Below, piece by piece: positions 13,929 through 22,013 of a stretch of 24,014 bases of DNA. A program made the translations under genes and the position numbers. The stretch is from Thermoactinomyces intermedius. Its GTDB lineage: Bacteria > Bacillota > Bacilli > Thermoactinomycetales > Thermoactinomycetaceae. Location: NCBI RefSeq assembly GCF_016055025.1, contig NZ_JAECVW010000015.1, one strand, 5' to 3'. Below the pieces are notes generated by a model. It ran no database searches. It had not been told where the DNA came from and saw only the letters and a list, made by a program, of their open reading frames with translations. Position 1 is the stretch's first letter. Each line of letters opens with the position of its first letter.

Positions 13929-15643
13929 AATTGCCGAAACTCCCTCTTGCCGACTGGGTTGATGCGTTGATTAAATGGATGCAAGAGTATTTTGCGCCCT
14001 TATTTCATATTATTCAAGGCATTATTACACCGATCACCGATTTCTTTGAACGGGTTTTATCAGTCACGCCACCCTTGGTGACCATCTTGTTGCTGACCTT
14101 ACTGGTGTGGTTGTTAAGCCGGCTGAGGATTGCCGTCTTTGCGCTGGTGGGCTTTTTGCTGATCTATGATCTGGGGTTATGGGAAACCAGCGTGGAAACC
14201 CTTGCCCTGGTCTTGACTTCGACGCTGATTTCGATCGTCATCGGAATCCCGCTCGGATTATGGGCCGGGCGAAGTGACCGGGTCAAACAGGTTGTCACCC
14301 CGATTCTCGATTTCATGCAGACGATGCCGGCGTTTGTTTATTTGATTCCCGCGGTTTTCTTCTTTGCCCTGGGGGCCGTGCCCGCGGTGATTGCTTCGGT
14401 GGTGTTTGCCATGCCGCCGACCATCCGCATGACCAGCTTGGGATTGCGCCAGGTGTCCAAAGAGTTGAAAGAAGCGGCTAATGCTTTTGGTTCCACTTCC
14501 TGGCAACGTTTGGTCAAAGTGGAGGTTCCGCTTGCGAAGCCGACCATCCTGGCCGGGATCAACCAAACCATTATGCTCTCCTTATCCATGGTGGTCATCA
14601 GTTCCATGATTGGAGCCGGAGGGCTTGGTGAGATCGTGCTTGAATCGATCTCCCGGCTGCAAGTCGGTTTGGGGTTTGAAGCCGGACTGGCGATTGTCAT
14701 CATCGCGATTGTGTTGGACCGGATGACACAAAATCTGGGGAAAGCGAAGACAGTGCCATCCGGTGGAAACGGGAAGAAAAAATTCCCGGTCCGCAAATGG
14801 ATGTCCGTTTTGGCGATCCTAGTGTTTTTGGGCATGGTGATTGCCGCTTATGCTGATTTTGGAGGCGGCAAAGAGAAAGTGACATTGGCATATGTCAGTT
14901 GGGAATCGGAAATCGCCAGCACCAATGTCGTGAAAAAAGTCCTGGAGAAACAAGGTTTTGAAGTCGATCTGGTGGAAACCCAGGCAACCCCGATGTGGCA
15001 GGGCGTGGCTCAGGGGGATGTGGATGCCCATGTGGCTGGTTGGTTCCCGGTGACATCCAAAGTGATTGCAGACCAATTCAAAGGGCAATATGTCGATCTG
15101 GGCCCCAATTTGAAAGGGGCGCGGGTCGGACTGGTGGTTCCTTCGTATGTCAAAGCCAATTCGATTACAGAGCTGAATCAATATAAAGATCAATTCAAAG
15201 GCAGAATTGTCGGGATCGACCCCGGGGCTTCCATGATGCAAACAACGGAAAAAGTGATTGATCAATACGGATTGGATTATCAATTGATCAATGGTTCGGA
15301 TGCCACCATGTCTGCCGAATTGTCCAAAGCCATTCAGAAAAAGGAATGGATTGTGGTGACCGGATGGCAGCCACACTGGAAATTTGCCGATTTCGACCTG
15401 AAGTTTTTGGAAGACCCGAAAAAAATGTATGGCGGGGAAGAATCCATCCATACGATCGTCCGGAAAGGCTTGAAAGAAGACAAGCCGGAGGTGTACCGGA
15501 TCCTCGATCGTTTCCATTGGACGAAAGAGGATATGCAGGAAGTGATGTCCGATATCCACAATGGCATGAGCCCCGACAAAGCAGCAGAAAAATGGGTGGA
15601 AAATCATCCGGACAAAGTCAAAGAGTGGACGCAGGGAAAATGA
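13925..15643 (+). CDS. opuABC: Glycine betaine ABC transporter permease fused to substrate-binding domain
   Basis: A 572-residue fusion. The N-terminal permease (to about residue 270) has several membrane segments and the coupling motif EAANAFGSTSWQRLVKVEVPLA-like near 184-205. A charged linker and one more membrane helix (about 292-311) lead to an extracytoplasmic betaine-binding domain (about 317-572). Aromatic residues suited to a quaternary-amine cage are Trp326, Trp373 (AGWFPVTS), and Trp481 with Trp485 (TGWQPHW). In B. subtilis OpuA the two parts are separate proteins; the fused form is known from lactococcal OpuABC. With the preceding ATPase it makes a complete importer. The exact substrate among betaine, proline betaine and proline is not determinable. 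Confidence 0.94.
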   Translation: MKLPKLPLADWVDALIKWMQEYFAPLFHIIQGIITPITDFFERVLSVTPPLVTILLLTLLVWLLSRLRIAVFALVGFLLIYDLGLWETSVETLALVLTSTLISIVIGIPLGLWAGRSDRVKQVVTPILDFMQTMPAFVYLIPAVFFFALGAVPAVIASVVFAMPPTIRMTSLGLRQVSKELKEAANAFGSTSWQRLVKVEVPLAKPTILAGINQTIMLSLSMVVISSMIGAGGLGEIVLESISRLQVGLGFEAGLAIVIIAIVLDRMTQNLGKAKTVPSGGNGKKKFPVRKWMSVLAILVFLGMVIAAYADFGGGKEKVTLAYVSWESEIASTNVVKKVLEKQGFEVDLVETQATPMWQGVAQGDVDAHVAGWFPVTSKVIADQFKGQYVDLGPNLKGARVGLVVPSYVKANSITELNQYKDQFKGRIVGIDPGASMMQTTEKVIDQYGLDYQLINGSDATMSAELSKAIQKKEWIVVTGWQPHWKFADFDLKFLEDPKKMYGGEESIHTIVRKGLKEDKPEVYRILDRFHWTKEDMQEVMSDIHNGMSPDKAAEKWVENHPDKVKEWTQGK

Positions 15644-15648
15644 GGCAC

Positions 15649-15683
15649 AAAGTGAGAGAAGAAAAGTTTTCTTCTCTCACTTT
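15649..15683 (+). terminator. Terminator between convergent opuABC and PTS EIIC genes
   Basis: A near-perfect inverted repeat (AAAGTGAGAGAAGAAAA at 15649-15665 with its complement at 15667-15683) runs into a T tract to 15689. The T tract favours the + strand. It overlaps the end of the minus-strand EIIC gene's 3' flank and may act weakly in that direction too. Confidence 0.9.
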
Positions 15684-15688
15684 TTTTT

Positions 15689-16963
15689 TCAGGTTGTTGC
15701 ATGTTCTTCGGTGAGCATTTTCTTTTCATATGCTTTGAAGAACGGGTAATAAATGAGCCCGGACAGTAAAATGTTGACAAAAACCAGGAGAATGGCCCGC
15801 CAATCTCCCCCGGTGGCCACATAAGCGCCAAACGGGGCGGGAAGGGTCCACGGAGCCAATATGGAAATGCGTTGGATCCAGTCCAAGGAGAAAGCGAGAT
15901 AGGTGGTGACGGTACAGGCAAGCGGTGCGAGAATGGCCGGAATCACAAGGAGAGGGTTCATGACGATGGGAACGCCGAAAATGACCGGTTCGTTGATGTT
16001 AAACAGGCCGGGGACGATGGAAAAACGGCCGACTTGCCTGAGATAAGAAGATTTTGAAAATAAGAGCAACACACAGAGTGAGAGTGTGGTTCCCGAACCG
16101 CCGATCCAGACAAACCATTGATAAAACGGTTCCACGATCATGTTGGGCAACGGCTGTCCGGCTGCCGCCGCGGCCGCATTTTCATCCAAAAGGGCAAACC
16201 AGATGGGATGTAAAACAGTTCCCACCACCGCCACCCCGTGGATCCCGGCACACCACAACAGCATGATAAAAACAACCGGAATCACGGCCCCCAAAAATGT
16301 GTTTCCTGCAAAGTGAACCAGGGGCGAAAAGAGTTTCAGCAACACATTGTGCAAGTCGATTTCCAGCCAAACGCGAATGATCCACATGAGCAAAATAATG
16401 CATGCTGCCGGAATCAATGCTTCAAATGACCGGGACACGGAGGAAGGAACGGATTCCGGCATCTTGATGGAGAAACCCGATTTTTTCAACCAGTGCATGG
16501 TTTCCACGGCGATGAACATGGCGATGATCGACATGAACAATCCGGAGCCGCCCATTTTGCTTACGGGAAGCAACCATCCCAGTGCTTCGTTTTCCGGGAG
16601 AAGATGATCCAGGTTAACGGGAAGGGTTGCCATGATAAACGTGGCGGCACTGAGCAATCCGCCGGTGATGCCGTCCAGATTGTAAGAACGGGCCAAGCTG
16701 TATCCCATGCTGAACGAGGCATATAAAGCCATCAACCCCAAAGTCAGCCGGTAAGGAATCAAAATGTTTTCCGCGTAAGGTTTGACCATGGCTTCGAGCG
16801 AAGGAACGGGAGGAGAGGCGATGATTAAAAAAAGGGAACCGATGATGATGAGAGGAAGCGTTGCGATGATTCCGTCGCGAATGGCCCTTAAATGACGCAA
16901 TTCCGAGAGTTTGGCGAAAGGAGGCATCCATTTGGTTTCAATCCAGTTTAAAAACCGATCCAT
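15689..16963 (-). CDS. PTS EIIC component, lactose/cellobiose (CelB) family
   Basis: A 424-residue membrane permease subunit of a lactose/cellobiose-type PTS with about ten hydrophobic segments. Family marks include the N terminus FAKLSELRHLRAIRDGI, a middle section GIHGVAVVG, and the substrate-site region with FNINEPVIFGVPIVMNP. The start is preceded by AAAAGGAGGGCG on the minus strand. It is divergent from matching EIIB and EIIA genes and mupG across a 300-nt regulatory region, and is presumably the transporter for that set. The linked MupG points to a MurNAc-containing disaccharide; chitobiose or cellobiose remain possible. Confidence 0.93.
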   Translation of the reverse strand: MDRFLNWIETKWMPPFAKLSELRHLRAIRDGIIATLPLIIIGSLFLIIASPPVPSLEAMVKPYAENILIPYRLTLGLMALYASFSMGYSLARSYNLDGITGGLLSAATFIMATLPVNLDHLLPENEALGWLLPVSKMGGSGLFMSIIAMFIAVETMHWLKKSGFSIKMPESVPSSVSRSFEALIPAACIILLMWIIRVWLEIDLHNVLLKLFSPLVHFAGNTFLGAVIPVVFIMLLWCAGIHGVAVVGTVLHPIWFALLDENAAAAAAGQPLPNMIVEPFYQWFVWIGGSGTTLSLCVLLLFSKSSYLRQVGRFSIVPGLFNINEPVIFGVPIVMNPLLVIPAILAPLACTVTTYLAFSLDWIQRISILAPWTLPAPFGAYVATGGDWRAILLVFVNILLSGLIYYPFFKAYEKKMLTEEHATT

Positions 16964-17263
16964 GTACGCCCTCCTTTTGTAAAAGAATGATATTCAAATG
17001 GTTATAAATATTATAACATATATATATCAGAATATTTTTTCTTTTTTATTTTTAAAACCGCATTTTGTCAAAAGGAGGTGGTTGTTCTCATTGACATGGG
17101 CGGCGGGGGCCGGGATGGCGGTCTCTGCAGACAAAATTATATGAAATAATTTGTAAAATATATGAATAGACTTTTTTTATCAATTCTAGTAGATTAAAGG
17201 TAAATAAGGTGATGAACTGGAAAAAAGAGGTTATTTTGTGCCGTTAAAAGGAGAGGATTCGGA
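16964..17263. promoter_or_regulatory. Divergent intergenic control region between EIIC and EIIB-EIIA-mupG
   Basis: No ordinary gene is seen. On the minus strand an extended -10 (TGTTATAAT, hexamer at 17010-17015 reversed) can drive EIIC. It is overlapped by a perfect inverted repeat GTTATAA-ATA-TTATAAC (17001-17017). A second inverted repeat AAATTAT-ATGAA-ATAATTT (17134-17152... core 17134-17140 and 17146-17152) lies on the EIIB side. A GC-rich island at 17091-17130, preceded by an unused AAAGGAGGT (17071-17079), is out of character with the AT-rich surroundings. No clear promoter for EIIB was found. Confidence 0.5.
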
Positions 17264-17566
17264 ATGAAAGTGTTGATTGTGTGCGCAGGAGGCATGTCCA
17301 GCGCGATTGTTTTGAAAGCGATTCAGTTGGAAGCGGAAAAACAAGGGTTGCCGCTCACCTTGAAAGCGATCGGTGCCCATGAGCTGGAAAATGAATTGCC
17401 CGATTATGACATGGCCTTGGTTGCCCCGCAAATCCGACACCGGTTTGTTTCGCTTTCCAATATCGGCAAAAAGCTCAATAAAAAGGTGCAACTCATTCCT
17501 TCCACGGGATATACGCCAATGGGAGCCCCGAGTGTGATCGAAATGATTAAAAAGGAGTTATTGTAA
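17264..17566 (+). CDS. PTS EIIB component, lactose/cellobiose family
   Basis: A 100-residue cytoplasmic EIIB, the usual length. Phospho-cysteine Cys7 sits in MKVLIVCAGGMSSA, the P-loop of the lactose/cellobiose family. AAAAGGAGAGGATT precedes the ATG. One base separates its stop from the EIIA start. It hands phosphate from that EIIA to the sugar carried by the divergent EIIC. Confidence 0.93.
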   Translation: MKVLIVCAGGMSSAIVLKAIQLEAEKQGLPLTLKAIGAHELENELPDYDMALVAPQIRHRFVSLSNIGKKLNKKVQLIPSTGYTPMGAPSVIEMIKKELL

Positions 17567-17567
17567 A

Positions 17568-17870
17568 TTGGAACAAGAAATTTTTGAAATCATATTGCAC
17601 GCGGGAAACGCACGCGGACTTGCTTTTGAGTCGCTGGAAGCGGCAGAAGATTTCGATTTTGAAAGAGCGGAGAAGTTGATTCAAGAGGCGGATAAAGAGT
17701 TGGCAGTTGCGCATCAATTGCAAACCAAGCTGATTCAGGCGGAACTGAATGGAGACTTGAAGGAAAAAACGTTATTATTGATTCATGCGCAGGACCATTT
17801 GATGACGGCGATGAGTGAGCAAAAATTGATTGAACGGATGATCCGGATCATCAAAAAACTGAAAGCATAA
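17568..17870 (+). CDS. PTS EIIA component, lactose/cellobiose family
   Basis: A 100-residue, all-helical EIIA of the LacF/CelC type. The phosphorylated histidine is His73 in LLIHAQDHLMT, with the usual neighbouring Asp and His77. N-terminal HAGNARGLAFESL is typical of the family. It starts with TTG one base after EIIB, with AAAAGGAG about a dozen bases upstream, and precedes mupG by 15 nt, so all three are co-transcribed. Confidence 0.93.
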   Translation: MEQEIFEIILHAGNARGLAFESLEAAEDFDFERAEKLIQEADKELAVAHQLQTKLIQAELNGDLKEKTLLLIHAQDHLMTAMSEQKLIERMIRIIKKLKA

Positions 17871-17885
17871 AAGGTGGGGAAATCA

Positions 17886-18971
17886 TTGAAACGATTGGGG
17901 ATTTCTTTATATCCCGGACGCACCACGTTTGAAAAAGACCGTGCTTATTTGGAGATGGCGGCCAAATACGGATTTTCCCGGGTGTTTACGTGTTTCATTT
18001 CGCTGAATGAGCAAGACGGTGCCAAGCAGGAACAATTGAAACAAACGATTGCGTATGCGAAACGGCTGGGAATGGAAGTGTATATCGATGTCAATCCGCG
18101 CGTGTTTGCCAACCTCGGGGTCCGGGCGGATGATTTGTCTTTATTTCATGACTGGGGGGTGGCCGGAATCCGGCTGGACCTGGGCTTTTCCGGGCAGGAA
18201 GAGGCCATGATGACTTATAATCCGTACGGCATCAAGATCGAGATCAACATGAGCCAGGGAACCCGGTCCATTGACCAGATTCTCAGTTACCAACCCAACA
18301 AAGAACAATTGACCGGTTGCCACAATTTTTATCCTCATCGTTATACCGGGTTGTCCTATGATCATTTCGCCCGGACCAGTTCCGCTTTTAAAGCCTTGGG
18401 GATCCCGACGGCTGCCTTTGTCAGTTCACAAAGCGCCACCCTGGGGCCGAGAGAGATTGCGGAAGGATTGTGCACCTTGGAAATGCACCGGGAACTGCCG
18501 GTCGAAATTCAAGCCAAACACCTTTTTATGACCGGGTGGATTGATGACGTGATCATCGGCAATGCTTATGCGTCGGAAGAAGAGTTGAAAAAGCTCAGCC
18601 AAATCACTCCGGAAATCCCGGCGTTTACGGTGAACATGTGTGAGGGTGCCACGCCTTTGGAGAGAAAAATTGTGTTGGAGGAACCCCATGTATACCGGGG
18701 CGATGTTTCCGAATACATGATCCGTTCCACCGGAAGTCGTGTAAAATATAAACATGCCTCTTTTCCCCCGCACAACACCCGGGAAATCCGCCGGGGGGAT
18801 ATTTTGATTGACAACGATCATTACGGCCAATACAAAGGAGAGCTGCAAATCGCCTTAAAACCGATGAAAAATGACGGCCGGACCAATGTGGTGGGCCGGA
18901 TTGAGGAACAAGAGTTGTTTTTGCTCGATTTTTTGAAACCCTGGAGCCCGTTTCGGTTTGAGCGTTTATGA
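17886..18971 (+). CDS. mupG: 6-phospho-N-acetylmuramidase MupG (DUF871 family)
   Basis: A cytoplasmic glycosidase of the family once called DUF871. In Staphylococcus aureus MupG cleaves MurNAc-6-phosphate-GlcNAc that enters through a PTS. The start MKRLGISLYPG, the segments FTCFISLNE, VYIDVNPRVF and RLDLGF, and GCHNFYPHRYTGLS are family hallmarks of its TIM-barrel half; a smaller C-terminal domain (about 230-361) follows. TTG 17886 is chosen because AAGGTGGGG precedes it by six bases; GTG 17874 lies inside that site. The neighbouring PTS is of the cellobiose rather than MurP type, and no MurQ etherase is present, so the substrate is inferred. Confidence 0.88.
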   Translation: MKRLGISLYPGRTTFEKDRAYLEMAAKYGFSRVFTCFISLNEQDGAKQEQLKQTIAYAKRLGMEVYIDVNPRVFANLGVRADDLSLFHDWGVAGIRLDLGFSGQEEAMMTYNPYGIKIEINMSQGTRSIDQILSYQPNKEQLTGCHNFYPHRYTGLSYDHFARTSSAFKALGIPTAAFVSSQSATLGPREIAEGLCTLEMHRELPVEIQAKHLFMTGWIDDVIIGNAYASEEELKKLSQITPEIPAFTVNMCEGATPLERKIVLEEPHVYRGDVSEYMIRSTGSRVKYKHASFPPHNTREIRRGDILIDNDHYGQYKGELQIALKPMKNDGRTNVVGRIEEQELFLLDFLKPWSPFRFERL

Positions 18972-19001
18972 AGAACAATTTGAAACAAGAAGGTGTCAAG
19001 C

Positions 19002-19559
19002 ATGGAGCATTTCAACAATCAGAAAATATTGCCGGCAGCCAATAATATCAAGGAATTTGAAAAGCTGATGGAAACCGACTTTGAATATGTCATTCTGTTA
19101 AACAGCCACATCGCTCAGCTGACGGCTTTAATGAAACTGGCACGGCGCCATCAAAAGAAAGTGCTGTTGCATGTTGATCTGGTTCAGGGGTTGAGAAGTG
19201 ATGAATACGGCGCGGAATATCTGTGCCAAAAAGTCAAACCGGCCGGATTGATCTCCACGCGGACGCCGGTGATCCAAATGGCCAAAAAAAGATCGTTGAT
19301 CGCGATTCAACGCATTTTTCTGTTGGATTCGCATGCATTAAACACCAGCTACCGGCTGATTCAATCGTTCCAGCCGGATTACATTGAAGTCTTGCCCGGA
19401 ATCATCCCCCATATCATCCGGGAAATTTCCGACAATACCAACGTACCGATTCTGGCCGGGGGATTGATCCGGACCGTTGAGGAAGCCCGGGAGGCATTAC
19501 AGGCCGGAGCCGTTGCGATCACGACCTCTGAACAAAAGATATGGAATAAAATTAATTAA
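19002..19559 (+). CDS. glpP: Glycerol uptake operon antiterminator GlpP
   Basis: A 185-residue RNA-binding antiterminator that, with glycerol-3-phosphate, prevents termination in the leaders of glpF and glpD. Family features are LLNSHIAQLTALMKLA, LLHVDLVQGL, LISTRTPVIQMAKK, QRIFLLDSHAL, PDYIEVLPGI and PILAGGLI. ATG 19002 follows AGAAGGTG; GTG 18993 is an upstream alternative. It begins 30 nt after mupG without a visible terminator and may be partly transcribed with it. Its two likely RNA targets are in this window, at 19644-19722 and 22014-22088. Confidence 0.94.
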   Translation: MEHFNNQKILPAANNIKEFEKLMETDFEYVILLNSHIAQLTALMKLARRHQKKVLLHVDLVQGLRSDEYGAEYLCQKVKPAGLISTRTPVIQMAKKRSLIAIQRIFLLDSHALNTSYRLIQSFQPDYIEVLPGIIPHIIREISDNTNVPILAGGLIRTVEEAREALQAGAVAITTSEQKIWNKIN

Positions 19560-19566
19560 AAAGAAA

Positions 19567-19595
19567 TTGATTTATAAAAAACATTAATTTATAAT
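19567..19595 (+). promoter_or_regulatory. Promoter of glpFK
   Basis: TTGATT (19567-19572) and TATAAT (19590-19595) with an exact 17-bp spacer form a good sigma-A promoter just after glpP. It would give a leader of about 145 nt carrying the GlpP-dependent terminator. Confidence 0.82.
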
Positions 19596-19600
19596 AAGTA

Positions 19601-19614
19601 TGAAATCGTTTTCG
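19601..19614 (+). promoter_or_regulatory. Candidate CcpA cre site at the glpF transcription start
   Basis: TGAAATCGTTTTCG matches the cre consensus TGWAANCGNTNWCA at nearly all positions. It lies 6-19 bp after the -10, over the expected start site, a classic position for carbon catabolite repression. Confidence 0.65.
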
Positions 19615-19643
19615 TGAATAAAAAGTTAATCAGGCATACCAGT

Positions 19644-19722
19644 GATGAGACAGGGAGAATCACGACGTCCTTTTTTCTAACGGTTGTGGAAAAAGGTTTT
19701 TAGTGATTCTTTTTGTTTTTTT
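19644..19722 (+). promoter_or_regulatory. GlpP-dependent leader terminator upstream of glpF
   Basis: GATGAGA-CAG-GGAGAA (19644-19659) is the motif shared with the glpD leader. It overlaps the 5' arm of a long terminator: AGAATCAC (19656-19663) pairs with GTGATTCT (19703-19710), and CCTTTTTTC (19669-19677) pairs with the GGAAAAAGG side (19688-19696), followed by a T-rich tail to 19722. Binding of GlpP to the motif would block the stem, which is how GlpP works in B. subtilis. Confidence 0.85.
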
Positions 19723-19745
19723 GGCATCTCGGGGAAAAGGAGCGT

Positions 19746-20465
19746 ATGGATTGGATGACACCGTTTACGGCTGAACTCATTGGAACCATGATCCTGATTG
19801 TTTTTGGAGGAGGGGTGTGCGCCGGAGTCAATTTGAAGAAAACGTTTTCCCATGGCTCCGGTTGGATTGTCATTGTGTTTGGATGGGGTTTTGCGGTGAT
19901 GTTGGGAGCTTATGTGGCAGGAGACATCAGCGGTGCCCATTTGAATCCGGCATTGACCATCAGCTTGGCCGTGGCCGGCAAGTTTCTTTGGAGCCAGGTT
20001 CCGTCATATATCGCGGCCCAGATGATCGGTGCCTTTTTGGGAGCGGTGATTGTCTGGCTTTTCTATTATCCGCATTGGGAACAAACGGATGACCCTGCTG
20101 CAAAGTTGTCTGTTTTTTCCACGGCCCCGGCCATTCCGAATTTATTTTTTAATTTGATTAGTGAGATGATTGGGACATTTTTCTTGGTTTTTATTTTGCT
20201 GGTGATGGGCGCGGAAGGAATGGCGTTTGCCGACGGATTAAAAAACCTGATTGTCGGTTTTTTGATTGTGGCGATCGGGATTTCTCTCGGAGGGGCCACG
20301 GGTTATGCGATTAACCCGGCTCGTGATTTGGGTCCCCGTCTTGCCCATTTTCTTTTGCCGATTCCCGGAAAAGGGGATTCCAATTGGGGATATGCGTGGG
20401 TGCCGGTCGTCGGACCGGTGATTGGCGGAATCGTTGCCGCATGGACTTATCAGATTCTGTTTTAG
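19746..20465 (+). CDS. glpF: Glycerol facilitator GlpF
   Basis: A membrane channel of the aquaglyceroporin family, 239 residues with six hydrophobic segments. NPA motifs lie at 67-69 (GAHLNPALT) and 190-192 (YAINPARD); Asp194 after NPAR is the mark of glycerol-conducting members. ATG 19746 is chosen because AAAAGGAG lies just upstream; the longer frame from 19713 would start inside the leader terminator. It is followed after 23 nt by glpK, the standard glpFK operon. Confidence 0.95.
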   Translation: MDWMTPFTAELIGTMILIVFGGGVCAGVNLKKTFSHGSGWIVIVFGWGFAVMLGAYVAGDISGAHLNPALTISLAVAGKFLWSQVPSYIAAQMIGAFLGAVIVWLFYYPHWEQTDDPAAKLSVFSTAPAIPNLFFNLISEMIGTFFLVFILLVMGAEGMAFADGLKNLIVGFLIVAIGISLGGATGYAINPARDLGPRLAHFLLPIPGKGDSNWGYAWVPVVGPVIGGIVAAWTYQILF

Positions 20466-20488
20466 CGTTTAAATGAGGTGATTGGAAA

Positions 20489-21991
20489 GTGACGAAAAAA
20501 TATGTATTGGCGATCGATCAGGGAACAACCAGTTCACGGGCGATTTTGTTTGACCGGCAAGGCAAAATGGTTCACATGGCGCAAAAAGAATTCCAACAAT
20601 ATTTTCCTCATCCCGGCTGGGTGGAACATGACGCCATGGAGATCTGGAGCTCGGTCCAAAGCGTGATTGCCGAACTGTTGGCGAAATCCTCCGTGTCCGC
20701 TTCAGAGATTGCCGCCATCGGCATCACCAACCAGCGGGAAACGACGGTGGTCTGGGACAAAAAGACGGGAAATCCGGTCTACCCGGCGATCGTATGGCAA
20801 TCGAGGCAAACGGCTTCCATCTGCGAGGAATTGAATCAAAAAGGATATGCCGACTTATTCCGGAAGAAAACCGGTCTTCTCATTGATCCTTACTTTTCCG
20901 GGACCAAGGTCAAGTGGATTTTGGATCATGTCGAAGGGGCACGGGAAAAAGCGGAAAGAGGAGACTTGCTGTTTGGCACCATTGACACCTGGCTGGTCTG
21001 GAAGTTGTCAGGCGGACGGGCGCATGTAACCGATTATTCCAATGCTTCCCGGACATTGATGTACAATATTTATGATTTAAAATGGGATCCGGATTTGCTT
21101 TCCATTTTGGACATTCCGGAGAAGATGCTGCCGGAAGTGCGTTCCTCTTCGGAAGTGTATACGGTGACGGAAAAATCCTTGTTCTTTGGGGAAGAAGTGC
21201 CTGTATCCGGTATCGCCGGGGATCAACAGGCCGCCCTCTTCGGACAGGCTTGTTTTGAACCGGGAATGGCCAAAAACACTTATGGAACCGGTTGCTTCAT
21301 GCTGATGCACACGGGAGAAAATGCCGTGTCATCCAATCACGGGCTGCTGACCACGATTGCCTGGGGTTTGGACGGCAAAGTGGAGTACGCGCTGGAAGGA
21401 AGTATTTTTGTTTCCGGATCCGCCATCCAATGGCTGCGGGACGGATTAAAGCTGATCGATGATGCCGGAGAAAGCGAAGCCATGGCCAAAGAAGTGGATT
21501 CGACCGGAGGGGTTTATGTGGTTCCGGCATTTGTGGGGTTGGGAACGCCTTACTGGGATTCCGATGCCCGGGGAGCTGTCTTCGGACTGACAAGGGGAAC
21601 GACCCGTGCACATTTTGTCAGGGCCACGCTGGAGTCGTTGGCTTACCAAACCAAAGATGTGCTCAATGTCATGGAAGAAGATGCGCAAATCCGGCTGAAA
21701 AAACTTCGTGTGGACGGCGGGGCTTCCGTCAATAACTTTTTGATGCAGTTCCAAAGCGATCTGTTGGATGTTCCTGTCGAAAGACCGCTTGTCCTTGAAA
21801 CCACAGCTTTGGGAGCGGCTTACTTGGCGGGTCTTTCTGTCGGTTTTTGGAAAAGCAAGAAGGAAATTGACGAAAATTGGGTGATCGATCGTGCGTTCCA
21901 ATCCAATATGGATGACAAAACACGGACCCGGTGGTATAATAATTGGAGAAAAGCGGTTGAAGCAACCCGAGCATTTAAAACAGCGGATTAA
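20489..21991 (+). CDS. glpK: Glycerol kinase GlpK
   Basis: This enzyme phosphorylates glycerol to glycerol-3-phosphate, the inducer of GlpP. It is 500 residues, normal length. FGGY-family signatures are the N-terminal DQGTTSSRAILFD (10-22), GITNQRET (78-85), the substrate region GAREK..DTWLVWKLSGG, AGDQQAALFG (243-252), and LGTPYWDSDARGAVFGLTRG. GTG 20489 follows GAGGTGATTGGAAA. In B. subtilis and Enterococcus the PTS phosphorylates a histidine just before FFG/FYG (His230/232). Here that position reads KSLFFGEEVP, with Leu231, so activation by HPr~P is probably lost. Confidence 0.97.
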   Translation: MTKKYVLAIDQGTTSSRAILFDRQGKMVHMAQKEFQQYFPHPGWVEHDAMEIWSSVQSVIAELLAKSSVSASEIAAIGITNQRETTVVWDKKTGNPVYPAIVWQSRQTASICEELNQKGYADLFRKKTGLLIDPYFSGTKVKWILDHVEGAREKAERGDLLFGTIDTWLVWKLSGGRAHVTDYSNASRTLMYNIYDLKWDPDLLSILDIPEKMLPEVRSSSEVYTVTEKSLFFGEEVPVSGIAGDQQAALFGQACFEPGMAKNTYGTGCFMLMHTGENAVSSNHGLLTTIAWGLDGKVEYALEGSIFVSGSAIQWLRDGLKLIDDAGESEAMAKEVDSTGGVYVVPAFVGLGTPYWDSDARGAVFGLTRGTTRAHFVRATLESLAYQTKDVLNVMEEDAQIRLKKLRVDGGASVNNFLMQFQSDLLDVPVERPLVLETTALGAAYLAGLSVGFWKSKKEIDENWVIDRAFQSNMDDKTRTRWYNNWRKAVEATRAFKTAD

Positions 21992-22013
21992 TTTGGATAT
22001 AAGTTAATAAACG

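Noticed and set aside
14819..15607. Minus-strand open frame opposite the betaine-binding domain
   Set aside because: It has low-complexity His/Phe-rich composition typical of reverse frames of this codon usage, and no start signals.
17091..17096. TTGACA as a -35 for the EIIB operon
   Set aside because: No -10-like hexamer occurs 16-19 bp downstream, where the sequence is GC-rich.
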